From Companilactobacillus kimchiensis (lineage in GTDB: Bacteria; Bacillota; Bacilli; Lactobacillales; Lactobacillaceae): DNA of 35,672 bases. How positions within the stretch are numbered: the stretch's first letter is position 1; the number at the start of each line of letters is the position of its first letter. Both the position numbers and the translations under genes were made by a program. Shown here piece by piece: positions 1-6,302 of the stretch. Under the pieces are notes generated by a model. That model had not been told where the DNA came from. It was given only the letters and a program-made list of their open reading frames with translations, and did not search any database. Where the stretch lies: contig NZ_JQCF01000028.1 of the NCBI RefSeq assembly GCF_001438805.1, forward strand, positions 1-35,672, read 5' to 3'.

Positions 1-136
1 ATAGCGAAGTTTTACTTATTCGGCGGTCTTTACCGGATTAGTAAAAGGCCAAGCTTGAAGCCTCTTGGTACAAGAGGCTTCAAGTTGTGCCCGCTATGTT
101 CCAGCCAATTTTTTCTTCCTTGCGGAGAGCGGCATC
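1..136 (+). repeat. Dispersed structured repeat, copy 1 (left arm cut by window edge)
   Basis: This is the first of five related intergenic elements. Hairpin A pairs 10-23 with 33-46 (one mismatch, one wobble). Hairpin B pairs 54-67 with 71-84, a perfect 14-bp stem with a 3-nt loop, extended by GGC at 47-49 with GCC at 89-91. A junction stem pairs ATAGCG at 1-6 with CGCTAT at 92-97. The right outer arm (about 101-136) ends GAGAGCGGCATC; its left partner lies outside the window. It sits downstream of ccpA and contains no credible gene. The rest of 137-214 holds nothing recognisable apart from a weak hairpin overlapping the ccpA stop (209-227). Confidence 0.85.
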
Positions 137-214
137 ATAATAATAACTCTGTTAACTTACGCTCTAACCGAACTTAAGCAAGAAAACTACATCATACTTA
201 AACCATAATTCAAC

Positions 215-1216
215 TTATTTAGTTGAACCACGTTTAACGATGCTATATGGCAACTTGATAGTGTTTTCTTCAATTTGTTCTTGGTTCATCATCTTAGTCA
301 AAAGACGCATTGAAACAGCACCAATATCATACAATGGCTCTTCAATTGAACTCATCTTTGGACGAGTAACTTCACAAAGAACAGTATCATTACTTGTCAC
401 TAATTCGAAGTCATCAGGGATATTAACTCCGGATTTAACAGCTGAGTTCAAAATACCTGAAGCTAAAAGATCTTCTGTAACATAAGCAGCTGTGGCACCA
501 CTACTGTGAACAGCATCCCAAATTGCTTCTCCGGCTCTAACTGAATATTCAGCTTCAAAAACCAAATTAGATGAGAAGTTAAGATGTGCTTTCTTCAAAG
601 CTTTCTTGTAACCATCTAATCTATATTTACCATCAATTGGATTTTCAAGGCTACCACCAACAAAGGCGATTTTCTTGTGACCATTTTGTGTTAATTGGCT
701 AACAACGCTGGCAACAGCATCTGTAAAATCAATATTTACACTAGCACTTTCATTATTCTTATCAACAGAACCAGCCAAAACGATTGGTGTCTTTGAGTTT
801 GCTAGGATACGCTTAAGTTTCTTAGACATTTGCTTACCCATGTAAATAATTCCATCAACTTGCTTTGATAGCAAATTATTCAAGATTTGCTCCTCATCAC
901 CAACTGATTCCTGTAAACTAGTTAGGATAATATTGTACTTATACATTGAAGCGACATCATCAATTCCCTTAGCCAATGAGGCATAGTATAGATTGGTAAT
1001 ATCAGGTAGAATAACTCCAATAGTTGTACTCTTCTTACTTGCTAGACCACGAGCAACAGCGTTTGGACGGTAATTCAGACGATCAATTACTTCCAAAACA
1101 CGCTTTCTAGTTTCTTCCTTTACATTGGCGTTGCCGTTAACTACACGAGAAATAGTTGCCATTGAAACATTGGCTGCTTCGGCTACGTCATAAATTGTTA
1201 CTACTTTTTTATCCAT
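215..1216 (-). CDS. ccpA: Catabolite control protein A (LacI/GalR family regulator)
   Basis: CcpA is the master regulator of carbon catabolite repression in Firmicutes; with HPr-Ser46-P it binds cre sites. The 333-residue protein has the family length. An N-terminal LacI helix-turn-helix spans about residues 7-27 (TIYDVAEAANVSMATISRVV), followed by the hinge helix region with RPNAVARGLASKK and a periplasmic-binding-protein-like effector domain to the C-terminus. It is divergent from pepQ, the classic lactobacillus arrangement, which supports CcpA over another LacI paralogue. The start ATG follows GAGAGAGTG. The promoter overlaps a cre-like site, suggesting autoregulation. A weak hairpin overlaps the stop codon. 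Confidence 0.95.
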   Translation of the reverse strand: MDKKVVTIYDVAEAANVSMATISRVVNGNANVKEETRKRVLEVIDRLNYRPNAVARGLASKKSTTIGVILPDITNLYYASLAKGIDDVASMYKYNIILTSLQESVGDEEQILNNLLSKQVDGIIYMGKQMSKKLKRILANSKTPIVLAGSVDKNNESASVNIDFTDAVASVVSQLTQNGHKKIAFVGGSLENPIDGKYRLDGYKKALKKAHLNFSSNLVFEAEYSVRAGEAIWDAVHSSGATAAYVTEDLLASGILNSAVKSGVNIPDDFELVTSNDTVLCEVTRPKMSSIEEPLYDIGAVSMRLLTKMMNQEQIEENTIKLPYSIVKRGSTK

Positions 1217-1258
1217 CAGTATTCACTCTCTCAAACAATATTTTCATTAATTATCTCT

Positions 1259-1287
1259 AATTTATCAAAGATTTTTACATTTTGCAA
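1259..1287 (-). promoter_or_regulatory. ccpA promoter
   Basis: On the minus strand, -35 TTGCAA (1282-1287) is separated by exactly 17 bases from -10 TAAATT (1259-1264), which is preceded by TGA and so resembles an extended -10. The cre-like site at 1283-1296 covers the -35 box. Confidence 0.7.
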
Positions 1288-1296
1288 GCGGTTTCT
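1283..1296 (+). promoter_or_regulatory. cre-like CcpA operator
   Basis: TGCAAGCGGTTTCT matches the cre consensus TGNAANCGNTNNCA at every fixed position except the last. It lies in the divergent ccpA-pepQ intergenic region, overlapping the ccpA -35 and about 50 bp upstream of the pepQ -10. Binding would be expected to repress ccpA and could act on pepQ too; that is inference from position. Confidence 0.65.
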
Positions 1297-1347
1297 ACAT
1301 TATTGGCGTATGTTTTCATATTTTTTCAAAAAGAAAATCATTTTCAG

Positions 1348-1356
1348 TGATATACT
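1348..1356 (+). promoter_or_regulatory. pepQ extended -10 promoter
   Basis: TGATATACT is an extended -10 (TGn followed by TATACT at 1351-1356). No good -35 is visible at 17 bp. The pepQ ribosome binding site AAGGAG (1376-1381) follows at normal distance. Confidence 0.55.
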
Positions 1357-1388
1357 ACTAATAAATATTGTCGTAAAGGAGTATTTTC

Positions 1389-2489
1389 ATGAAGAAACAA
1401 TTAATCGCATTACAAGAGTATTTAGCTCAAAACGGACTTGATGCAGCTTATATTTCAAGCCCAACTGATATTAACTATTTTACTGGTTTTTACAGTGAAC
1501 CCGTAGAACGTATTCTTGCACTCCTCGTTTTCCCAAATAAAGATCCTTTTATCTTTGCTCCTCAACTTGAAGTTGAAGCTGCCAAAGAAGCCGGTTGGGA
1601 TAAAGATGTCTTTGGTTATCTTGATCATGAGAATCCATTTGCTTTAATGGCAGGACATATTAAAGATGCTGCTGGGGTTCCTAACAAATGGGCTATCGAA
1701 AAAGATGATATGTCTGTTCAAAAATTAGAAGCCCTCAAACAACAATTTCCTAATGCAGAGTTCCCTAATAACCTTTCTCGTTATATGGAAAATGTCAAAT
1801 TAATTAAAACGGCCGCTGAGATCAATGAACTAAAAGCTGCCGGTGACGAAGCTGACTATGCTTTCTCAGTTGCCTTTAACGCTATTAAAGAGGGTCGGAC
1901 TGAACAAGAAGTCGTTGCTGAAATTGAATATGCTATGATGCGAAAAGGTGTCATGCATATGAGTTTTGACACAATCGTTCAAGCCGGTGCTAATGCTGCT
2001 AATCCACATGGTGGTCCTGAAAAAACACCACTTGAAAAAAATGAATTGGTTCTTTTCGATCTAGGTACAATTCACAATGGTTATATCAGTGATGCTTCCA
2101 GAACTGTTGCCTTTGGTAAACCTGATGACAAATCATTAGATATTTACAAAGTCGATCTTGAAGCTCAATATGCTGCTATGGATGCTGCCAAACCTGGTAT
2201 CACTGCCGCCGAACTAGACAAAGTGGCTCGTGATATTATTACTAAAGCTGGTTATGGTGAATACTTCATTCATCGTCTAGGACATGGTATGGGAACATCT
2301 GAACATGAATTTCCATCAATCATGGAAGGTAACGACATGGAACTCAAACCTGGCATGTGTTTCTCAATTGAACCAGGTATTTATATTCCTAATGTTGCTG
2401 GAGTTAGAATTGAAGATTGTGTTTACATTACTGAAGACGGCTGCGAACCATTTACACATACTTCTAAAGAATTGAAATTCATCGATTAG
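1389..2489 (+). CDS. pepQ: Xaa-Pro dipeptidase (prolidase, M24B family)
   Basis: PepQ hydrolyses X-Pro dipeptides in the cytoplasm, completing use of proline-rich peptides. The 366-residue protein has an N-terminal creatinase-like domain (about 1-130) and a C-terminal pita-bread metallopeptidase domain. The five metal ligands are visible: D224 (LFDLG), D235 (ISDASR), H299 (RLGHGMG), E328 (IEPG) and E342 (RIED). The ATG at 1389 is 7 bases after AAGGAG. It is divergent from ccpA with a cre-like site between them, as in other lactobacilli where CcpA controls pepQ. A strong hairpin terminator lies about 150 bp downstream. Confidence 0.95.
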   Translation: MKKQLIALQEYLAQNGLDAAYISSPTDINYFTGFYSEPVERILALLVFPNKDPFIFAPQLEVEAAKEAGWDKDVFGYLDHENPFALMAGHIKDAAGVPNKWAIEKDDMSVQKLEALKQQFPNAEFPNNLSRYMENVKLIKTAAEINELKAAGDEADYAFSVAFNAIKEGRTEQEVVAEIEYAMMRKGVMHMSFDTIVQAGANAANPHGGPEKTPLEKNELVLFDLGTIHNGYISDASRTVAFGKPDDKSLDIYKVDLEAQYAAMDAAKPGITAAELDKVARDIITKAGYGEYFIHRLGHGMGTSEHEFPSIMEGNDMELKPGMCFSIEPGIYIPNVAGVRIEDCVYITEDGCEPFTHTSKELKFID

Positions 2490-2519
2490 CAAACACATGT
2501 TTTATCTGCCATGATATTG

Positions 2520-2528
2520 TGGTAGAAT
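2520..2528 (+). promoter_or_regulatory. Possible extended -10 for the candidate small RNA
   Basis: TGGTAGAAT (TGn plus TAGAAT) lies 30 bp after the pepQ stop. The -35 region is poor. If used, transcription would begin near 2535. Confidence 0.3.
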
Positions 2529-2534
2529 AGTAAC

Positions 2535-2677
2535 TATCGATTTACCCATGCCATATCAGAACACTGGTTATTCTTAAGGAATCCTTTCGATATGGCATGT
2601 TCCAGATACAATCATTCACAAAAATACAAGCAAAATAAAAATTCCTAACTGAAGTAAAATTCAGTTAGGAATTTTTT
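2535..2677 (+). ncRNA. Candidate small structured RNA downstream of pepQ
   Basis: This non-coding stretch contains a perfect 11-bp inverted repeat (CATGCCATATC at 2547-2557 with GATATGGCATG at 2589-2599) and then a strong intrinsic terminator at 2636-2677. An extended -10 precedes it. I could not match it to 6S, SRP or tmRNA by eye. It could instead be only the long 3' UTR of pepQ. Confidence 0.3.
2636..2677. terminator. Bidirectional intrinsic terminator (pepQ / ytxH)
   Basis: TTCCTAACTGAA (2642-2653) pairs perfectly with TTCAGTTAGGAA (2660-2671) over a 6-nt loop, with TTTTTT after it on the plus strand and a T-run on the minus strand. It separates the convergent pepQ and ytxH genes. Confidence 0.9.
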
Positions 2678-2721
2678 ATATGGTTTACTTTTTTAAATAA
2701 ATTACTCAGACACTGATGTCT

Positions 2722-3009
2722 TTATTTGATATCATCTTCGTCGAAAACAATATCAGAAGAACTCTCATCGTCTTTGATTTTATCAACTGTTGATGCCATA
2801 TGGTCCTTTAAGGCATCAGTTTTTTCATTAAATGAATCGACTAAATCACTGTTAGTGTTTAAACCAACGCCACCATTATTAAAATCACTACGGATAGTTT
2901 TGATATTTTCCAATACCTTTTGACCTGATTCACTAGTTAAATACTTAGAAGCCACATATCCTGAAACACAACCTAAGACTAAACCTAGTACAAAATGATT
3001 ATTTTTCAT
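2722..3009 (-). CDS. YtxH domain protein
   Basis: A 95-residue protein with one N-terminal hydrophobic segment (about residues 6-24, FVLGLVLGCVSGYVASKYL), the small-residue-rich membrane helix typical of YtxH-domain proteins, followed by a charged, acidic tail ending DEDDIK. It starts 2 bp after the stop of the upstream DUF948 gene, so the two are probably cotranscribed; the ribosome binding site (AGAAAGAAG) lies inside the end of that gene. YtxH proteins are linked to general stress in Bacillus; the molecular role is unknown. The domain assignment rests on topology and context and is good but not certain. Confidence 0.75.
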   Translation of the reverse strand: MKNNHFVLGLVLGCVSGYVASKYLTSESGQKVLENIKTIRSDFNNGGVGLNTNSDLVDSFNEKTDALKDHMASTVDKIKDDESSSDIVFDEDDIK

Positions 3010-3011
3010 AA

Positions 3012-3422
3012 TTATTTATTCTTCTTTCTTGGCCAAATCTTAGCCGCTGTTTTAGCAACTGTTGCTAAATTACCTAATGTCAACAAGCTCTGGAAACTAA
3101 AACCACTCTCTGGCTTTTCTTCCGTGGCCTTAGCTGACTTCTTACCAAGATTTTCTACTGTATCAAACAATGGGTTTAATTTACTTGACTTACTGTTAAC
3201 GTCATCCATCAAGGTATTAGTCTTATCAACCAATTTAGTACTTTGATCCATAATCTGTTCAGTATTCTTTGAAAGAACTTCAACCATCTTAGTTGTTTCC
3301 TTCATCGTTTCCTGTAATTCTTGAAGTAATTTAGCGGTTTGAATTAAAGTTCTGGCTAAGAATACAACCAATACTACAAAAGCAACTGCTGCGATTAATC
3401 CTGCAATTTGTCCACCAGTCAT
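3012..3422 (-). CDS. DUF948 family membrane-anchored coiled-coil protein
   Basis: A 136-residue protein with an N-terminal transmembrane helix (about residues 5-26) followed by a long predicted amphipathic helix (LLQELQETMKETTKMVEVLS) rich in T, E and K, then a basic tail. This matches DUF948 proteins, which commonly precede YtxH genes in Firmicutes. ATG at 3422 follows AGGAGGGT. Its own promoter is at 3464-3472 and it probably heads a two-gene unit with the YtxH gene. The function is not established; a cell-envelope stress role is inferred from the partner. Confidence 0.8.
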   Translation of the reverse strand: MTGGQIAGLIAAVAFVVLVVFLARTLIQTAKLLQELQETMKETTKMVEVLSKNTEQIMDQSTKLVDKTNTLMDDVNSKSSKLNPLFDTVENLGKKSAKATEEKPESGFSFQSLLTLGNLATVAKTAAKIWPRKKNK

Positions 3423-3463
3423 AACATTACCCTCCTGTATTTTAATAGCACTTTCATACTAGC

Positions 3464-3472
3464 ATTATATCA
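3464..3472 (-). promoter_or_regulatory. Promoter (-10) of the DUF948-YtxH unit
   Basis: TGATATAAT on the minus strand: a consensus TATAAT (3464-3469) in an extended -10 context, about 40 bp upstream of the DUF948 start and between rdgB and that gene. Confidence 0.6.
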
Positions 3473-3488
3473 ATTTATCGGCAATTAA

Positions 3489-4088
3489 TTACCAATTAAT
3501 CCAATCTTGCCACTGTTGTTCTAACTTCTTAATGGCATTCCCACGATGACTGATAGCATTCTTTTCATCAATCGATAACTGCGCCATAGTTTTACCTAAC
3601 TCAGGGACATAAAACAATGGATCATAACCAAACCCATCATCACCTTCAGGAAAACTACCGATCAATCCCTTAACTTCACCTTCAACGATTAAATCATCAT
3701 CATTTTTAGGATTAGCAAAAACCAAAGTTGATACAAAGCGAGCCGTTCTCTTTTCCTTAGGAACACCACCCAGTTCACTCAATAGTTTTGCATTATTGGC
3801 TGCATCATTGTGATCTCCTGCATAACGGGCTGAATAAATTCCTGGTTGACCGTATAAAGCATCTACCTGTAATCCTGAATCATCAGCAATCGTTGGCAAA
3901 CCAAACTGTTCCATAACAGCATGAGCTTTTAAGGTAGCATTCTCAGCAAAAGTTTTACCGGTTTCTCTGATCTCTGGAAAGTCTGGAAAATCTAATAATG
4001 TTTTGATAACAAATTCCTGGTCATTAAAAACTCGTTTAAATTCTCGAGCCTTACCGGCATTCTTAGTTGCGATTATTATTTCTTTCAT
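3489..4088 (-). CDS. rdgB: XTP/dITP pyrophosphatase (RdgB/HAM1 family)
   Basis: It hydrolyses dITP, XTP and related deaminated purine triphosphates to monophosphates, keeping them out of DNA and RNA. The 199-residue protein begins with the family signature EIIIATKNAGKAREF and carries FAENATLKA, ADDSGLQVDAL, YSARYAG, FGYDPLFY and the C-terminal SHRGNAIKKL, covering the substrate and Mg-binding elements. Its start lies 26 bp inside the 3' end of murI, in another frame, so translation is probably coupled. The murI-rdgB pairing is common in lactobacilli and bacilli. Confidence 0.95.
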   Translation of the reverse strand: MKEIIIATKNAGKAREFKRVFNDQEFVIKTLLDFPDFPEIRETGKTFAENATLKAHAVMEQFGLPTIADDSGLQVDALYGQPGIYSARYAGDHNDAANNAKLLSELGGVPKEKRTARFVSTLVFANPKNDDDLIVEGEVKGLIGSFPEGDDGFGYDPLFYVPELGKTMAQLSIDEKNAISHRGNAIKKLEQQWQDWINW

Positions 4089-4890
4089 CTTTTCCTCCGA
4101 TATTTACTAAACTGATCTCATCAATATCAGTTTTTAACCATTGTTTAGCCAATTTTGAAAAATCCTCAATATCAGCTGTCGCGTGTAATCTCAATACATG
4201 GTGTTTCTGATCGGTTAATAAATCATTTTTAATTAAATACTCTTTAGTTGTTTCAACGGTACTTACAGCCGGATCAATTAATTTCATCTTTGGTAAAAAT
4301 TCATTAATTTGTTTTTTTAACATTGGAAAATGAGTACATCCCAAAATTAAAGTATCATAATTACTATCTTTAAAAGGACGCAATGTTTCCTGAATATTAT
4401 CCTTTGCTTCCTGACTATCGGCTTTATCAGCTTCAACCAAAGCAACAAATTTTTGAGCCGGAACACCCAGCACATCAATTTCAGGATTCATTTCTGAAAT
4501 AGTTTTACTATAACTCTTTGAGTTGATTGTAGCTTCTGTCCCAATAATTCCCACATGTTTAGTCTTGGTAATCTTCGTAGCCTCTCTGGCTCCTGGTTTA
4601 ATAACTCCTAACATAGGAATCGTAAACTCTTGACGCAATTCCATTAAAGCATTGGCTGTTGCTGTGTTGCAGCCATAAATAATCAATTTAACATTTTGGT
4701 CAATTAAATACTGTACCATTTCACGCGTATAAGCTATGATTTGTTCATGAGTTTTTACTCCATAAGGCATACGTGCTTCATCCCCAATGAAAATAACATT
4801 TTCATTAGGCAGTTGACGAATCACTTCTTTAACGACAGTCAACCCACCTAGTCCAGAATCTAGTACTCCAATTGGTCTTTGATCACTCAT
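4063..4890 (-). CDS. murI: Glutamate racemase
   Basis: MurI converts L-Glu to D-Glu for peptidoglycan precursor synthesis. The 275-residue protein shows the N-terminal PIGVLDSGLGGLTVV motif with the conserved DSG at 11-13, the first catalytic cysteine C74 in YGCNTATAN, and the second, C184, in LGCTHFPML followed by H186. MPYGVK and GTEAT loops are also typical. The start ATG follows AGGGGTAACATT. It overlaps rdgB by 26 bp and is divergent from yslB. Confidence 0.95.
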   Translation of the reverse strand: MSDQRPIGVLDSGLGGLTVVKEVIRQLPNENVIFIGDEARMPYGVKTHEQIIAYTREMVQYLIDQNVKLIIYGCNTATANALMELRQEFTIPMLGVIKPGAREATKITKTKHVGIIGTEATINSKSYSKTISEMNPEIDVLGVPAQKFVALVEADKADSQEAKDNIQETLRPFKDSNYDTLILGCTHFPMLKKQINEFLPKMKLIDPAVSTVETTKEYLIKNDLLTDQKHHVLRLHATADIEDFSKLAKQWLKTDIDEISLVNIGGKDERNNNRN

Positions 4891-4986
4891 AATGTTACCC
4901 CTACCTTCATTTAAGCGAATTATTTGTATTCTATGAAAATAATTATGTTCTATCTTTTACAATGACTTAAAAAGCAATTATTCTAA

Positions 4987-4995
4987 TGATATAAT
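4987..4995 (+). promoter_or_regulatory. yslB promoter (extended -10)
   Basis: TGATATAAT, a consensus -10 (4990-4995) in extended context, with weak TTAAAA 17 bp upstream. It contains the ATG at 4994, so that ATG cannot be the yslB start. Confidence 0.65.
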
Positions 4996-5023
4996 GAATT
5001 GTCTGAAAAAAGGAGTTATAGCA

Positions 5024-5503
5024 ATGGCCGCAAAATCTAAAGATCTCGACAAACCAACGTTAACTGATGCTCTACAAAAAAATAAAGATGGTGAAAATGT
5101 AGATACGTTAACTGAAAACTACTTTGCAGTTTCGGTACTCCGTGATTTCATCCTACCTGACCTACTTGATAAAGATACAGTTGAACTACTTTATTGGGCT
5201 GGTAAAAATCTAAGCCGCCAATTAATTCTGGATATGGAAAGTTTACCAGAATTATTCTCTAAGGCTGGCTTTGGACAATTGGAAATTACTAAGCAAACAC
5301 CCAGCAGTTATACTTATAAACTAACTGGTCCCGAAGTGAAACAGCGTTTCGATACTAATAATGATGATCCTGAATTTTCATTAGAGACTGGAATAATTGC
5401 TGAAACTGTTGAAAAAACAATTGCTGCATATTGTTTAGGAACGTACACTGTCAACAGTAAAGCCAAAAGCGTTTCAATTAAAATACAAATTGATCGAAAC
5501 TAA
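5024..5503 (+). CDS. yslB: YslB-like DUF2507 family protein
   Basis: About 159 residues from the ATG at 5024, which is 8 bases after GGAG. The frame stays open to 4994, but that ATG overlaps the -10 box. The sequence (VSVLRDFILPDLLDKDTVELLYWAGKNLSRQL, then GFGQLEI and PSSYTYKLTGPEVKQRF) fits the YslB/DUF2507 family, an alpha/beta fold related to V4R-like domains and found beside murI in lactic acid bacteria. No catalytic residues are known and the function is unestablished. It is monocistronic and ends at a strong terminator at 5616-5660. Confidence 0.8.
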   Translation: MAAKSKDLDKPTLTDALQKNKDGENVDTLTENYFAVSVLRDFILPDLLDKDTVELLYWAGKNLSRQLILDMESLPELFSKAGFGQLEITKQTPSSYTYKLTGPEVKQRFDTNNDDPEFSLETGIIAETVEKTIAAYCLGTYTVNSKAKSVSIKIQIDRN

Positions 5504-5615
5504 AGTATACACCAAAAAACGATCAATGTGGGCGCTCTCAAGTTAGAATTTGAACCTATCCATGGATCAATTCTTTGATTGTTTGTTTCTATTAATGAAA
5601 AACATATTCTTAACT

Positions 5616-5660
5616 AAAAAAGCCAGTATTAACTGATATATTCAGTCAATACTGGCTTTT
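5616..5660. terminator. Intrinsic terminator of yslB (bidirectional)
   Basis: AAAAAGCCAGTATT pairs with AATACTGGCTTTT, with an inner ACTGA/TCAGT extension. T-run at the 3' side on both strands. The remainder of 5504-5754 holds no gene; it includes short hairpins near 5521-5585 that I could not assign. Confidence 0.85.
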
Positions 5661-5754
5661 GCTGATTCATAGAAAGATAAATCTTAACACTAAATATATA
5701 AGGTCAGTAATATAAAGAATGTTTTTCGATTACATAATTATAGAAACTAACCAA

Positions 5755-5876
5755 CTAGCTCGGAACAAGGAATAAAAAATGGCGCAATAGCGAAGTTTTA
5801 CTTATTCGGCCGATTTTTGCCGGATTAGTAAAAGGCCAAGCTTGAAGACTATTCTTTCTTCCTTGCGGAGAGCGAC
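5755..5876 (+). repeat. Dispersed structured repeat, copy 2 (internally deleted)
   Basis: Same orientation as copy 1. The left outer arm (CTAGCTCGGAACAAGG), junction AATAGCG, hairpin A and the start of hairpin B are present to CTTGAAGACT (5841-5850). The sequence then jumps to TTTCTTCCTTGCGGAGAGCG, so about 50 bp containing the rest of hairpin B and the right junction arm is missing. It lies in the convergent gap between yslB and trxA. Confidence 0.8.
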
Positions 5877-5888
5877 AAATTTCATATA

Positions 5889-5920
5889 CAAAAAAAGCTC
5901 ATGTTTTTCAACATGAGCTA
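5889..5920 (-). terminator. Intrinsic terminator of trxA
   Basis: On the minus strand AGCTCATGTT pairs with AACATGAGCT over a short loop and is followed by a run of seven T. It starts 5 bp after the trxA stop. Confidence 0.9.
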
Positions 5921-5924
5921 ATTT

Positions 5925-6236
5925 TTAGTCTGAATAGCCATCAAGAATCTTTGTTAGTTGAGCCTTGTTGTGAAAACCAGTTAAGGTTTCAACTACCTTG
6001 TCATCTTTTTTGATGATCAAAGTAGGAATAGCCATGATTCCAAAATCCTTAGGTGTATTAGGATTTGCATCTACATCCATCTTTAAGAACTTAACAGAAT
6101 CATCATTTTCAGACAATTCTTCAATGACAGGTGATTGCATCCGACATGGACCACACCAAGTTGCCCAAAAATCGACTAAGACAACACCATCTTTAGTTTC
6201 TTCAGCAAAATCTGTATCTGTTACTTCATCAACCAT
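5925..6236 (-). CDS. trxA: Thioredoxin
   Basis: Cytoplasmic disulfide reductase that supplies electrons to ribonucleotide reductase, peroxiredoxins and others. The 103-residue protein has the complete fold: VLVDFWATWCGPC with the redox pair C28/C31, the cis-proline loop AIPTLIIKK, and the C-terminal GFHNKAQL. The start is ATG 6236, 8 bases after GGAG; a GTG three codons earlier lies inside the ribosome binding site. It is the last gene of a cvpA-mutS2-trxA run, with a possible own promoter in the 66-bp gap after mutS2. Confidence 0.95.
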   Translation of the reverse strand: MVDEVTDTDFAEETKDGVVLVDFWATWCGPCRMQSPVIEELSENDDSVKFLKMDVDANPNTPKDFGIMAIPTLIIKKDDKVVETLTGFHNKAQLTKILDGYSD

Positions 6237-6261
6237 TTTACTCACTCCTTTAACAAACTAA

Positions 6262-6270
6262 ATATTATCA
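6262..6270 (-). promoter_or_regulatory. Possible trxA promoter
   Basis: TGATAATAT on the minus strand (extended -10, core TAATAT at 6262-6267), about 26 bp upstream of the trxA start; the -35 is weak. It could give trxA expression independent of mutS2. Confidence 0.4.
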
Positions 6271-6302
6271 TTAATAATTAGCCATTAGAAAATATTTGCT
6301 CT

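Noticed and set aside
209-227. Hairpin TTCAAC/GTTGAA as ccpA terminator
   Set aside because: The stem overlaps the stop codon, is AT-rich and lacks a proper T-run; too weak to list as a terminator.
5515-5560. tRNA T-arm-like GGTTCAAATTC on the minus strand, possible tRNA remnant or attachment site
   Set aside because: No matching acceptor, anticodon or D-arm and no CCA end can be found around it. It also faintly resembles part of repeat copy 4 (GGTTCAAA followed by GCCCACAT), but too weakly to call a sixth copy.
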